Below, one piece after another: positions 35,765-45,568 of a DNA stretch of 64,000 nucleotides. The first letter of the stretch is position 1, and each line of letters begins with the position of its first letter. The DNA lies in the NCBI RefSeq assembly GCF_030548175.1, contig NZ_JAUORX010000001.1:62001-126000 (forward strand). Reading direction: 5' to 3'. This DNA comes from Cognatishimia sp. 1_MG-2023. GTDB lineage: Bacteria; Pseudomonadota; Alphaproteobacteria; Rhodobacterales; Rhodobacteraceae. Made by a program: the position numbers and the translations under genes. Below the pieces are notes generated by a model. The model searched no databases and was not told where the DNA came from. It saw only the letters and a list, made by a program, of their open reading frames with translations.

Positions 35765-36439
35765 TTAACTCTCCGTGTAATGTACAATAGCGCCATCCAG
35801 GACGGCACTGATGGGCGCTTGATCCGCAGGCAAACGGCGTGCAGCGTTCAACGCTTCTAGCTTATCTTTGCCTTTAAAGACGATGTGCTTGCGCAACGCA
35901 CCATTCAGCACTCTGGCAGAGAGGGTCACCCGCGCCTCTGGCTGGCTATCTGGGCGTACCGGCACCAAGACTGGCGCATCCGACGCCAGTGCCGCGCCAA
36001 GCTCTGCCGAGTCAGGAAACAGCGACGCCGTGTGCATATCAGCGCCCATACCCAATATCGCAACTGAAATCGGCAGACGTGGTTCGATATTGGCGATTAG
36101 GCCATTCAGGGCCTGTTCAGGCGCTGGCGCATCGGCCCATAGCGGTAGTAAAGTTGCAGCCGCCGCCCGATTTACAAACAAACGTTCCCGCAAAAGCTTG
36201 GTGTTGCTACGAGGATGATCTTCTGGAACCCAGCGTTCATCAGTCAAAATGACATCCACACGGGACCAATCAAGATCGGCGGCACATAGGTCGTCAAACA
36301 CTGGACCCGGGGTTGTGCCGCCCGGAACAGCCAGCACAGCGCGGTCTTGGTGCTGCAAAGCGGCCGTCAAATCACCGGCGATGACTTGGGCAACATCAAT
36401 CGCCAACATTTCTGAATCGGAATAGGTTTCAATTCTCAT
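35765..36439 (-). CDS. pgl: 6-phosphogluconolactonase
   Basis: This 224-residue enzyme hydrolyses 6-phosphogluconolactone made by Zwf. The start MRIETYSDSEML overlaps the zwf stop by four bases (ATGA), which indicates translational coupling; an in-frame ATG at 36457 lies inside zwf and is less likely. Motifs AVPGGTTPGPVFDDL and VDVILTDERWVPEDHPRSN are the sugar-phosphate binding loops of the NagB/DevB fold, and ILGMGADMHTASLFPDS follows; the canonical GxGxDGHTAS motif reads GMGADMHTAS here. It lies between zwf and pgi. Confidence 0.94.
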   Translation of the reverse strand: MRIETYSDSEMLAIDVAQVIAGDLTAALQHQDRAVLAVPGGTTPGPVFDDLCAADLDWSRVDVILTDERWVPEDHPRSNTKLLRERLFVNRAAAATLLPLWADAPAPEQALNGLIANIEPRLPISVAILGMGADMHTASLFPDSAELGAALASDAPVLVPVRPDSQPEARVTLSARVLNGALRKHIVFKGKDKLEALNAARRLPADQAPISAVLDGAIVHYTES

Positions 36440-37884
36440 TCGCCAATCTCCCTCCATTCACGACCGTCACGCTGCATCAGCAATTTCGCGTCAGTCGGAC
36501 CTTGGCTATAGGATTCATACGGTTTGGGCACATCATGACGTGCCTCCCAGCCTTGGATAAGCGGATCGGTCCAGGCCCAAGCCGCCTCTACTTCGTCATC
36601 GCGCATGAACAACGTCTGATTGCCCCGCACAACATCCATAATTAATCTTTCATAGGCGTCAGGCGCCTCTGCGTCTTCTCCCAGAGCTTCTGCAAAGCTC
36701 ATATCAAGCGGCACGTCGAGCAGGCGCATACCGCCCGGCCCCGGTTCTTTGATGGTCACCTTTAGCGTGATGCCTTCGTCTGGTTGCAATTGAATACGCA
36801 ACTCGTTGCGATGCTTGCCAGCCTCTGGGCCAAAAATGGAATGCGGTGTGTCTTTGAAAACGACAACAATTTCAGAATCACGAGCAGCAAGTCGCTTCCC
36901 TGTGCGCAAGTAAAACGGAGTGCCAGCCCAACGCCAATTTTGAACATGGGTCTTGAGCGCAATAAAGCTTTCTGTGCGCGACTGCATGTTTTCAGCGTCT
37001 TCACGGAACCCAGATTCGTCTTCTGTTTCGCTGTATTGGCCACGCACAATGTGATGCGGCTCTACTGTTTCCAAAGCGCGGATCACCTTTAGCTTTTCAT
37101 CGCGCACAGCGTCAGGATCGAATTTCGCGGGCGGCTCCATCGCGGTTAGACACAGCAATTGCATCAAGTGGTTTTGCACCATATCGCGCATCGCGCCGGA
37201 TTTGTCGTAATAGGCCCCACGCCCACCCACGCCCACCTGTTCAGCGACGGTGATTTGGATGTGATCAATGTATTGGCTGTTCCACAACGGTTCAAACAAC
37301 ATATTGCCAAACCGTACAGCCATCAGGTTTTGAACGGTTTCTTTACCAAGATAGTGATCAATCCGGTAAATTTGGGTTTCATCAAACCGGCTGGATAGAA
37401 CTTTGTTCAAAGCACGCGCAGAGTCTTGGTCGCGACCAAATGGTTTTTCAACAACGATGCGCGTTTCGGCATCGACCAAATTGTAGCGATCCAGCCGTTC
37501 CGCCAAATCGTCAAATAGGCTTGGTCCGACAGAAAAATAGAACGACCGAATGCGATCTGATTGCATTTTGCCCACAAGGGCTTCCCAGCCCTCATCGCCC
37601 ATCGCATCAATCTGAACGTAGTCAAACGCGGCAATAAACTGGGCCAAAGGTTCTGAGGCGACGGATTTGCCAATCGCATCACTCACAGATTCGCGCGCAA
37701 ACAATTGAAACGCTGCTTGGTCCATATCAGTTCGCGCGGCCCCAATGATCCGGGAACCGGCAGGAATTTGGCCATCAACAAACCGTTTATAGAGCGCTGG
37801 AATGATCTTCCTGCGCGCCAAATCACCCGTTCCGCCGAATATGATTAGATCAAAGACATCTACCGGAATAATTCGTGAAACCAT
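36436..37884 (-). CDS. zwf: Glucose-6-phosphate 1-dehydrogenase
   Basis: This 482-residue enzyme oxidises glucose 6-phosphate with NAD(P)+ to the lactone, the entry to the oxidative pentose-phosphate and Entner-Doudoroff pathways. The Rossmann motif is FDLIIFGGTGDLARRKIIPAL, the active-site signature RIDHYLGKE (His/Lys) lies near residue 170, and EKPFGRD precedes it. Length is normal. It heads the zwf-pgl-pgi operon. A perfect 12-base palindrome of LacI-operator type lies 43 bases before the ATG. Confidence 0.96.
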   Translation of the reverse strand: MVSRIIPVDVFDLIIFGGTGDLARRKIIPALYKRFVDGQIPAGSRIIGAARTDMDQAAFQLFARESVSDAIGKSVASEPLAQFIAAFDYVQIDAMGDEGWEALVGKMQSDRIRSFYFSVGPSLFDDLAERLDRYNLVDAETRIVVEKPFGRDQDSARALNKVLSSRFDETQIYRIDHYLGKETVQNLMAVRFGNMLFEPLWNSQYIDHIQITVAEQVGVGGRGAYYDKSGAMRDMVQNHLMQLLCLTAMEPPAKFDPDAVRDEKLKVIRALETVEPHHIVRGQYSETEDESGFREDAENMQSRTESFIALKTHVQNWRWAGTPFYLRTGKRLAARDSEIVVVFKDTPHSIFGPEAGKHRNELRIQLQPDEGITLKVTIKEPGPGGMRLLDVPLDMSFAEALGEDAEAPDAYERLIMDVVRGNQTLFMRDDEVEAAWAWTDPLIQGWEARHDVPKPYESYSQGPTDAKLLMQRDGREWREIGE

Positions 37885-37926
37885 AAGAACCCCTGCAGTT
37901 CATAGGCCATTGTTACAGCCCTTATT

Positions 37927-37938
37927 GTTAGCGCTAAC
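37927..37938. promoter_or_regulatory. LacI-like operator upstream of zwf
   Basis: GTTAGCGCTAAC is a perfect palindrome with the central AGCGCT typical of LacI-family operators. It is centred about 48 bases before the zwf ATG and about 130 bases before the divergent radical SAM gene. Confidence 0.6.
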
Positions 37939-38050
37939 GAACTCTTAGCAACCTGTTACCGATGCCACAAGTCCCTTCACATCTCTGTCAAATAGACGCA
38001 AACCGGTTTTCGACACGTGATTTCTTCGATAGCACAAAAGAAACAACAGG

Positions 38051-39001
38051 ATGACAAGGTTCATGAAAGATCACGCAAATATTGGCAAGTTCCAAGACCC
38101 TTATGTCACAGCCAAGGGTGAAGACCGGGCGCATGTCGCCTTAGAAAACCCTCAAACCCTGTGGTTTAACACCGGAACGCTTTGCAACATCGAATGTGAA
38201 AACTGCTATATTCTTAGCTCTCCGACCAATGATGCGCTTGTTTACCTAACCGCGGATGAGGTTTCGGATTACCTTGATCAATTGGATTCGCGGAAATGGG
38301 GTGTGAAAGAAATCGCATTCACGGGTGGCGAGCCCTTTATGAATCCCGAAATGATCGAAATGGCGAAGCGCTCCCTTGAGCGCGGCTATGAGGTCTTGAT
38401 CCTGACAAATGCCATGCTGCCAATGCAGCGAAAGCGCGTAAAAGAAGGGCTTTTGGCGCTTAAGTCTTATGGCGATAAGCTAACGTTTCGGATCTCTGTA
38501 GATCATTGGTCCGAGGATCTTCATGACAAAGAGCGCGGCAAAGGCAGCTTTGCCAAAACCGTGCAAGGTATGCAGTGGCTTCGCGACAATGGGTTTCAGA
38601 TGGCTGTGGCCGGGCGTACCGTTTGGGGTGAAACCGACACTGACTCCCGCAAAGGCTACGCAGAGCTATTTTTAAAGTATGACTTTAATATTGATGCTTA
38701 TAATCCTGGTACCACTGTTTTATTTCCAGAAATGGATGAAAAAGTCGAAGTTCCTGAGATCACTACCGCCTGTTGGGGTATCTTGGACAAATCCCCGACA
38801 CAAGTTATGTGCTCCAATTCTCGGATGGTTGTAAAACACAAAGGCGCTGACACGCCTTCGGTGATCGCCTGTACTCTATTGCCCTATGAGCCAGAATTCG
38901 ACATGGGCCCAACGTTAGAAGACGCAGAGCGACCCGTTCAATTGAACCACCCACATTGCGCAAAATTCTGCGTTTTGGGTGGCGCGAGCTGTTCCGCGTA
39001 A
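38051..39001 (+). CDS. Radical SAM protein of unknown substrate
   Basis: This 316-residue enzyme carries the cluster motif CNIECENC (C-x3-C-x2-C, about residue 46) after FNTGTL, and a KEIAFTGGEPFMNPEM SAM-binding GGE motif. The C terminus contains six further cysteines (in ACTLLPYEP, HCAKFCVLGGASC and upstream), consistent with a SPASM/twitch-like auxiliary cluster. I do not recognise its substrate. No peptide precursor or partner gene is adjacent: the neighbours are zwf (divergent) and gyrA. ATG at 38063 preceded by AAGG is an alternative start. Confidence 0.85.
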   Translation: MTRFMKDHANIGKFQDPYVTAKGEDRAHVALENPQTLWFNTGTLCNIECENCYILSSPTNDALVYLTADEVSDYLDQLDSRKWGVKEIAFTGGEPFMNPEMIEMAKRSLERGYEVLILTNAMLPMQRKRVKEGLLALKSYGDKLTFRISVDHWSEDLHDKERGKGSFAKTVQGMQWLRDNGFQMAVAGRTVWGETDTDSRKGYAELFLKYDFNIDAYNPGTTVLFPEMDEKVEVPEITTACWGILDKSPTQVMCSNSRMVVKHKGADTPSVIACTLLPYEPEFDMGPTLEDAERPVQLNHPHCAKFCVLGGASCSA

Positions 39002-39030
39002 CCAGTAAAATTCTACCCTTATTTATCAAA

Positions 39031-39055
39031 CCCTTAGCCTGTAAACGGCTAAGGG
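39031..39055. terminator. Hairpin after the radical SAM gene
   Basis: CCCTTAGCC (39031-39039) pairs perfectly with GGCTAAGGG (39047-39055). No T tract follows on the plus strand, so it may only stabilise the transcript end. Confidence 0.45.
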
Positions 39056-39153
39056 AAGCAGCTTTGCGTGCGCTACCCATTGCACCCTATATCCAGCGTC
39101 TGTTATAAAAGTGACAACAAAATCTAGACGTCTCAGAGAAGCGAGCACCTCAC

Positions 39154-41898
39154 GTGAGCGACACGCCAGAAACACCTGAAAACGAAGAAGAAAACACTGT
39201 CACGCGCATGGAGCATGACGGTCCTTCGGTAAGCATCGAAGAAGAAATGCGCACAAGCTATCTCGATTACGCGATGAGCGTAATCGTAAGCCGTGCGATT
39301 CCCGACCTGCGGGACGGTCTGAAACCGGTTCACCGACGTATTCTTTACGCCATGCACGAGACAAACAATACGCACGACAAGTCGTATCGTAAGTCTGCAC
39401 GTCCTGTTGGCGACGTTATGGGTAAATATCACCCTCACGGTGATGGTGCGATCTACGACGCGCTGGTGCGTATGGCGCAAGATTTCTCGATGTCACTGCC
39501 GCTTCTCGACGGTCAGGGTAACTTTGGCTCAATGGACGGCGATAACCCGGCTGCGATGCGTTATACCGAAGTCCGCATGGACAAACCGGCCGCATTTGTA
39601 TTGGCCGATATTGATAAAGACACCGTAGACTTCCAAGACAACTACGACGGCAAAGACCGTGAACCAACGGTACTGCCTGCACGTTTCCCGAATATGTTGG
39701 TTAACGGTGCTGGTGGTATCGCGGTTGGTATGGCGACAAACATTCCGCCCCATAACTTGGGCGAAGTTTGCGAAGCCACGCTTGCGTTGATTGAAAACCC
39801 TGACCTGACCAGCGAAGAGCTGATCGACTATGTCCCAGGTCCGGACTTCCCGACCGGTGGCATTATGTTGGGCCGTTCTGGCGCGCGTAAAGCCTATTTG
39901 GAAGGTCGCGGCAGCGTTATCATTCGCGCAAAAACTCGCGTCGAAGAGATCAGGAAAGACCGCTACGCCATTGTTATTGATGAAATTCCTTATCAAGTGA
40001 ACAAAGCTGCGATGATCGAAAAAATCGCGGAACAAGTCCGCGAGAAAAAGGTCGAAGGCGTTTCCCACGTTCAAGATGAATCAGATCGGAACGGCGTGCG
40101 CGTTGTTGTTGAACTGAAACGCGATGCGACAGCGGAGGTGGTTCTAAACCAACTCTTCCGTTTCACATCCATGCAGACCTATTTTGGTTGCAACATGCTG
40201 GCCCTAAACGGCGGCCGCCCTGAGCAATTAACCCTGCGTGCGTTTTTAACTTCTTTCATCGACTTCCGCGAAGAAGTTGTAGCGCGCCGGACGGCGTTTG
40301 AATTGCGCAAAGCACGCGAGCGCAGCCATATCCTGTGTGGTTTGGCCGTTGCTGTATCAAACGTTGACGAAGTTGTCGCAACGATCCGTGCCTCTGCCGA
40401 TGCCGCCGAAGCGCGCGCTAAATTGATGGAACGCCGTTGGCCCGCAGCCGACATCGCGGCCTACATCCGTTTGATCGACGATCCAACGCACACGATGAAT
40501 GACGACGGCACATATAACCTGTCCGAAGCGCAAACCCGCGCGATCTTGGAATTGCGTTTGCAGCGCCTAACGCAACTGGGTGTGTCCGAAGTCACGGACG
40601 AGCTAGAAGAACTTGCAGGTAAGATCAAAGAATACCTTGAAATCCTAGGATCGCGCGAGCGTATCATGGGCTTGATCGCCGCAGAGGTCACTGAAGTAAA
40701 AGACAAATTCTCTGTCCCGCGTCGTACTGAGATCGTCGATTGGTCTGGCGACATGGAAGACGAGGATCTGATTGAACGCGAAGATATGGTCGTGACGATC
40801 ACGTCTGGCGGCTACATCAAACGTACAGCACTGGCCGACTTCCGCGCGCAAAAACGCGGCGGCAAAGGTCTGTCTGGCATGCAGACCAAAGAAGAAGACG
40901 TTGTCACAACGCTCTTTGTAGCGAACACGCACACGCAGCTTTTGTTCTTTACGACTGATGGGATGGCATACAAGCTGAAAACCTGGCGCTTGCCGTTGGG
41001 TGGCCGGACGTCAAAAGGCAAAGCGATTGTGAATATTCTGCCGATCCCGACAGGTGTTTCGATTGCCGCCATTATGCCAGTGGATCGCGATGAGGATGAG
41101 TGGAACGATCTGCAAATCATCTTTGCAACCTCTGCAGGAGATGTGCGCCGTAACGCCCTGAGCGACTTCACAAATGTCAAACGCAACGGCAAGATCGCGA
41201 TGAAATTGCCAGAGGGTGTAGAGCTGGTAAATGCGCGGATCGCAACAGAAGACGACGACGTCATGCTGGTTACGAATTCCGGCCGCGCCATTCGTTTCCC
41301 AACAACAGACGTTCGTGTGTTTAAAGGCCGAGATTCAACAGGTGTACGTGGCATTCGTTTGAATAACGATGATCGCGTGGTTTCCATGTCCATCATCCGC
41401 CATTTCGAAGCATCGGCTGATGAACGAGCGGCTTATCTGAAAATGCGTCGCGCCGTTTCTGGTGCCGTTGATGAAGAAGCAAGCAACGACGAAGACGGCA
41501 ACGAAAACGCAAGCATCTCTCAAGAACGCTATGCGGAGATGTCTGCGGCTGAAATGTTGATCCTTACGATCACTTCCGGCGGTTCTGGTAAATTGTCGAG
41601 CTCGCATGATTACCCTGTCCGCGGTCGTGGTGGCATGGGCGTTGCTGCGATGGACAAAGCAATGCGCGGTGGTGAGTTGGTTGCGTCCTTCCCAGTTGAA
41701 ATGCCGGATCAAATCATGCTGGCCACATCCAAAGGCCAATCAATCCGTGTTCCGGTTGATGGGATTTCGTTCCGGTCACGGTCTGCTGGCGGCGTAAAAG
41801 TATTTAACACGGGTAAAGGCGAAGAAGTCGTTTCCGTGGCTTGGATTGCTGAACAGAATGACGAAGTCGAAGACGCAGAGATCGTCAGCGAAGAGTAA
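39154..41898 (+). CDS. gyrA: DNA gyrase subunit A
   Basis: This 914-residue subunit cuts and rejoins DNA in gyrase. It starts at GTG ([14 protein letters not shown]). The catalytic tyrosine is Y137 in [10 protein letters not shown], the quinolone region is [12 protein letters not shown] (94-102), and the GyrA box QKRGGKG is seen in the C-terminal beta-propeller, which separates it from ParC. The position equivalent to E. coli Ser83 is glycine (G98). An acidic stretch ([14 protein letters not shown]) is inserted between propeller blades. A strong terminator follows. Confidence 0.96.
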   Translation: MSDTPETPENEEENTVTRMEHDGPSVSIEEEMRTSYLDYAMSVIVSRAIPDLRDGLKPVHRRILYAMHETNNTHDKSYRKSARPVGDVMGKYHPHGDGAIYDALVRMAQDFSMSLPLLDGQGNFGSMDGDNPAAMRYTEVRMDKPAAFVLADIDKDTVDFQDNYDGKDREPTVLPARFPNMLVNGAGGIAVGMATNIPPHNLGEVCEATLALIENPDLTSEELIDYVPGPDFPTGGIMLGRSGARKAYLEGRGSVIIRAKTRVEEIRKDRYAIVIDEIPYQVNKAAMIEKIAEQVREKKVEGVSHVQDESDRNGVRVVVELKRDATAEVVLNQLFRFTSMQTYFGCNMLALNGGRPEQLTLRAFLTSFIDFREEVVARRTAFELRKARERSHILCGLAVAVSNVDEVVATIRASADAAEARAKLMERRWPAADIAAYIRLIDDPTHTMNDDGTYNLSEAQTRAILELRLQRLTQLGVSEVTDELEELAGKIKEYLEILGSRERIMGLIAAEVTEVKDKFSVPRRTEIVDWSGDMEDEDLIEREDMVVTITSGGYIKRTALADFRAQKRGGKGLSGMQTKEEDVVTTLFVANTHTQLLFFTTDGMAYKLKTWRLPLGGRTSKGKAIVNILPIPTGVSIAAIMPVDRDEDEWNDLQIIFATSAGDVRRNALSDFTNVKRNGKIAMKLPEGVELVNARIATEDDDVMLVTNSGRAIRFPTTDVRVFKGRDSTGVRGIRLNNDDRVVSMSIIRHFEASADERAAYLKMRRAVSGAVDEEASNDEDGNENASISQERYAEMSAAEMLILTITSGGSGKLSSSHDYPVRGRGGMGVAAMDKAMRGGELVASFPVEMPDQIMLATSKGQSIRVPVDGISFRSRSAGGVKVFNTGKGEEVVSVAWIAEQNDEVEDAEIVSEE

Positions 41899-41920
41899 AC
41901 TTCGCGCACTGACCTAAAAG

Positions 41921-41959
41921 AAAAACCCGCATCTTTGTGTTCTAAGATGCGGGTTTTTT
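41921..41959. terminator. Bidirectional terminator between gyrA and the M32 carboxypeptidase
   Basis: AAAAACCCGCATCTT (41921-41935) pairs with AAGATGCGGGTTTTTT (41944-41959), giving T tracts on both strands. Confidence 0.92.
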
Positions 41960-41961
41960 AT

Positions 41962-43437
41962 TTATAAATCATATAGTTCTTGGAACTTCTTCTCTAGATA
42001 GTTGAGCATCGGCTCCGGCGTTGGGGACATTCCGCTTGCGTGGGCGATTGTCTCTTGCGGTGATCTTAGACCACCGTGTTGCTGAAGGTTTTCGCGCAAC
42101 CAACTTGTCGCATTGGATGTGCTCCCAGCTCTAAGCTGTTCATCTAATTGCGGAATATCGGTTCTTAATGCTTCGTGCAGACAGCCGGCATACAAGTTCC
42201 CCAAGGCATATGTTGGGAAATAGCCAAATAGTCCAACGGACCAATGCACATCCTGCAAAACGCCGTTGCTTGGTTTATCAACCGCATAGCCAAAATCAGC
42301 CAAGAAACGATCATTCCAAGCGGTCTCGAGGTCATTGACCTCTAGATCGCCCGCCATCAACGCGCGCTCTAGATCAAAGCGTAGCATAACATGCAGATTA
42401 TACTGGATTTCATCCGCTTCAGTCCGGATGTAACCGCGATTGACACGATTGACCGCAGCGTAGAAAGCATCCTCACTCGCAATTCCAAAATCACCAAAGG
42501 CGTCGCGCATTTGGCCGTAAATCCAACCGGTAAACGCACGTGAGCGACCCAATTGGTTTTCATAAATCCGACTTTGGCTTTCGTGAACACCCATCGAAAC
42601 GCCCTGCCCGATTGGCGTCAAAAGATATGCGTTATCAATACCTTGCTCATAACATGCATGGCCAACTTCGTGGATCGTTGAATAGAAGCAATTGAATGGA
42701 TCATCTTCACTGACACGCGTTGTGATCCGAACATCAAGACCAGAGCCAGAGCTAAACGGATGCACGGCTTTATCGATGCGACCATGGTCAAAATCGTAAC
42801 CAAACGCCGCTGCGAGTTTATCGGACAGCGCCAACTGTGCAGCTTCTGGGAAATGGCCTGTCAGCGCTTGGGGTGCAGGCGCATCCAGAACTGCGGCGCG
42901 TAAGGTCACCAGACGCGGACGCATGGTGTTGAACATCTCTGCCAACTTGGCGGCTGTCATGTCGGGTTCATAGTCATCCAACAGCGCGTCATATAGGTCG
43001 CCACCCTCTGCCAGCGCTTGCGCCTCTTCGCGTCTTAGACGGACAACGTCCTGTAAAATAGGCAAAAATGCCTTTGTATCCTCGTTTGCACGGGCTTCGG
43101 CCCATTGGCCTTGCGCCAGGCTGGTCACCTTTGCCAGCTCTGCCGCCAATGCAGCCGGAACCTTTTGCGTACGCGCGTAGGATTTGCGGATATGGCGCAT
43201 TTGGCTTTGGCCAACTAGATCAAGATCTGCGTCGTTGATCGTGGCGAGCCATTCTCCGACGCGTGGGTCGATACGGCGGGCGTGCAGCATGTTTTCCATC
43301 GCGGCCATCTCTTCACCGCGTTGGGGCGCAGCGGCGCGGGGCATCATGGTTTCTTGGTCCCAGCCAAGGCGACCTGCTACTTGTGCCAGAGCTTCGGTTT
43401 CTTTCTGAAACATCATCAACGCGTTGAAGTCATTCAT
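41962..43437 (-). CDS. M32 family carboxypeptidase
   Basis: This 491-residue zinc metallocarboxypeptidase belongs to the thermostable carboxypeptidase (Taq) family and removes C-terminal residues from peptides. The metal site HExxH is in YSTIHEVGHACYEQG (about residue 260), the third ligand Glu is in GVHESQSRIYENQLGRS, and the DXRXT-like segment is SSGSGLDVRITTRV. Length is normal. It lies 3 bases downstream of ctaA on the same strand, probably in one transcript; a functional link is not evident. Confidence 0.94.
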   Translation of the reverse strand: MNDFNALMMFQKETEALAQVAGRLGWDQETMMPRAAAPQRGEEMAAMENMLHARRIDPRVGEWLATINDADLDLVGQSQMRHIRKSYARTQKVPAALAAELAKVTSLAQGQWAEARANEDTKAFLPILQDVVRLRREEAQALAEGGDLYDALLDDYEPDMTAAKLAEMFNTMRPRLVTLRAAVLDAPAPQALTGHFPEAAQLALSDKLAAAFGYDFDHGRIDKAVHPFSSGSGLDVRITTRVSEDDPFNCFYSTIHEVGHACYEQGIDNAYLLTPIGQGVSMGVHESQSRIYENQLGRSRAFTGWIYGQMRDAFGDFGIASEDAFYAAVNRVNRGYIRTEADEIQYNLHVMLRFDLERALMAGDLEVNDLETAWNDRFLADFGYAVDKPSNGVLQDVHWSVGLFGYFPTYALGNLYAGCLHEALRTDIPQLDEQLRAGSTSNATSWLRENLQQHGGLRSPQETIAHASGMSPTPEPMLNYLEKKFQELYDL

Positions 43438-43440
43438 AAT

Positions 43441-44580
43441 TTACGCCTCACGAATGGAAGTTGTGACAGGATAATGTGCCAAGAAACGCGCGCGCAGGAT
43501 CAAGACCCAAAGCGTGACCGCGATGATTTGATGGATGATCGCCAACTGCCAAGGTGCGACATAGAGAACTGTCATGATGCCAAGGGCAATCTGCAAGGCC
43601 AATGTGGCCATAACTGCGTTGAATGCAAAGCGCGTGGTTTTGTGTGTGGACCCAAGTCCGCGGCGCCAAACGACGATGGCGAATGCGACCAAAACATATC
43701 CCCACATCCGGTGCATAAACTGCACAAGTCCCGGATTTTCAAAGAAATTTGTCCATGCAGGCGACATGTGGAACATGTCTGGTGGCAAGAAGGTTCCGGC
43801 CATTAAGGGCCAATCTGTAAAGGTGCGGCCGGCGTCGATACCAGCGACCAAAGCGCCTAATAGGATTTGAATGAAAGACGCGTGCAGTAAGCCTGTGGAA
43901 AGACTGAACAATTTGGCCTCTTTACCACGACGGGCTTGCATCAGGTCGCGCTCTTCGCGACCAAGAAGGAAGACGTACCACGCAATAAATCCAAGGATTA
44001 CAAAGGCTAAGCCAAGATGAATCGCCAAACGGTAAGACGCCACGTCAAGCCGTTCACCACCTAGACCAGAGGAGACCATCCACCAACCAATCGCACCCTG
44101 CAGGCCGCCCAAGGCGCCAATAAGGATCAGGCGACCAGTCCAACCTGTTGGAATCTTTCGAGTAATTGCAAAGCCAAGGAATCCAACAGCCCAAACAAGA
44201 CCAATAAAACGACCAAGTTGGCGGTGACCCCATTCCCACCAGTAGATGTTTTTGAACTCAGAAAGGGTCATCCCTTTGTTTTGTAACTGATATTCCGGGA
44301 TCTGTTGGTATTTCTCAAACTCGGACTGCCAGGTCGCGTCGTCCATCGGAGGGATGGCACCGGTGACCGGTTTCCATTCTGTGATCGACAATCCACTGTC
44401 TGTCAGACGGGTTAAACCGCCTACAGCAATCATCAAAACAACCATAGAAAACAATATGATAAGCCATGCGCGTATCCCACGACGAGCCCCTTTAGGCGCA
44501 CGATCAATGGCCCCTGTTGTTGGCGTTGCAGGCGTTTGCTGGTCGCTGACGTCTTCGAAAATACTGCGCTTTTGGCTCAT
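43441..44580 (-). CDS. ctaA: Heme A synthase (COX15/CtaA family)
   Basis: This 379-residue membrane protein oxidises heme O to heme A for aa3-type cytochrome oxidase. It has eight hydrophobic segments; conserved histidine-bearing motifs include WWEWGHRQLGRFIGL, YRLAIHLGLAFVI, QFMHRMWGYVLV and LAIIHQIIAVTLW, and GGLTRLTDSGLSITEWKPV marks the first periplasmic loop. I place the start at MSQKRSIFEDV, preceded by AAGGACA; an ATG at 44634 adds 18 unlikely residues. A 40-base element shared with another locus lies about 86-125 bases upstream. Confidence 0.94.
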   Translation of the reverse strand: MSQKRSIFEDVSDQQTPATPTTGAIDRAPKGARRGIRAWLIILFSMVVLMIAVGGLTRLTDSGLSITEWKPVTGAIPPMDDATWQSEFEKYQQIPEYQLQNKGMTLSEFKNIYWWEWGHRQLGRFIGLVWAVGFLGFAITRKIPTGWTGRLILIGALGGLQGAIGWWMVSSGLGGERLDVASYRLAIHLGLAFVILGFIAWYVFLLGREERDLMQARRGKEAKLFSLSTGLLHASFIQILLGALVAGIDAGRTFTDWPLMAGTFLPPDMFHMSPAWTNFFENPGLVQFMHRMWGYVLVAFAIVVWRRGLGSTHKTTRFAFNAVMATLALQIALGIMTVLYVAPWQLAIIHQIIAVTLWVLILRARFLAHYPVTTSIREA

Positions 44581-44665
44581 GGTCTTGTCCTTGCGGTTTG
44601 CGCGGAGATTAGGCCGCAGCAAACCCAGCTTCAAGCCATGAAACGCTGGATTAATACCTTGTAAA

Positions 44666-44705
44666 TGTGGAAATTCGTACGATTCCCGGGCTGAAACGTA
44701 CGTTT
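44666..44705 (-). repeat. 40-base intergenic element, copy B
   Basis: On the minus strand it matches copy A (28618-28657) at 38 of 40 positions. Here its left end extends into a perfect 18-base palindrome CTGAAACGTACGTTTCAG (44691-44708) that overlaps the trmJ stop codon. It lies between trmJ and ctaA. Confidence 0.85.
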
Positions 44706-45454
44706 CAGTCTTTGCGCTCTTTCCAACGCACCATTTGGCGCATCATGCCATGCAGCATCTGCACATCGGCGCGGGTCATTGGCATGCGCGACCACATATT
44801 ACGCAGGTTCAATTTCATGCTCTCGGCTTTGTGCTCTGGAAAGAAAAAGCCCGCGTCATCCATGCGCTCTTCGTAGTGGTTGGCCAATGCTTCGACTTCG
44901 GACTGAACCGCCCAATCGGTTTTCGCCATCTCGACACGTTCTGGGGCGACCTCGACTTGGCCGCGCATCCATTCGTAAGAGGTGAGTAACACGCATTGTG
45001 CCAGATTTAACGAAGCGTACTCTGGGTTTACCGGCACATTAATAATGGCGTTGGCTGGCGCGATGTCTTCGTTTTCTAATCCAGAGCGTTCTGGACCAAA
45101 CAACACAGCCACTTTTTCACCCGCTGCGATTTTTTCGCGTGCGACACCCATGGCATGTTCTGGGGTCATGACCGGTTTGGTCAAATCACGCGCGCGGGCG
45201 GTTGTCGCAAAGACATAGGTGCAGTCGTCAATGGCATCGGCGACCGATGTGCAAATCTTGGCCTCGTCCAACAAACGCCCTGCTCCTGATGACATGGCGA
45301 CTGCTTTTTGATTTGGCCAACCATCGCGCGGATTGACGATGCGCATCCGGTCCAAGCCGAAATTCCACATGGCACGCGCCGCGCCGCCGATGTTTTCGCC
45401 CATCTGAGGGCGCACAAGCACGATGGCAGGCTGTGGGGTTCCGACGGGCATCAA
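44705..45454 (-). CDS. trmJ: tRNA (cytidine/uridine-2'-O)-methyltransferase TrmJ-like
   Basis: This 249-residue SPOUT enzyme methylates the ribose at position 32 of tRNA. The N-terminal motif is AIVLVRPQMGENIGGAARAM, the SAM-binding knot includes KVAVLFGPERSGLENEDI and NIPVNPEYASLNLAQ-like IINVPVNPEYASLNLAQCV, and a helical C-terminal extension follows. This set matches the TrmJ (YfhQ) family. It precedes ctaA on the same strand. Confidence 0.93.
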   Translation of the reverse strand: MMPVGTPQPAIVLVRPQMGENIGGAARAMWNFGLDRMRIVNPRDGWPNQKAVAMSSGAGRLLDEAKICTSVADAIDDCTYVFATTARARDLTKPVMTPEHAMGVAREKIAAGEKVAVLFGPERSGLENEDIAPANAIINVPVNPEYASLNLAQCVLLTSYEWMRGQVEVAPERVEMAKTDWAVQSEVEALANHYEERMDDAGFFFPEHKAESMKLNLRNMWSRMPMTRADVQMLHGMMRQMVRWKERKD

Positions 45455-45568
45455 CTGTCTCCTATTCCGATCTTTGCGCTCTTACCCAAGGGACCCTTGC
45501 AAAACAAGCGCTCATGCTTTTTCTTGATCTAAATACCTAAAATTCCACAGTTCAGAAAAGAGACCCCA

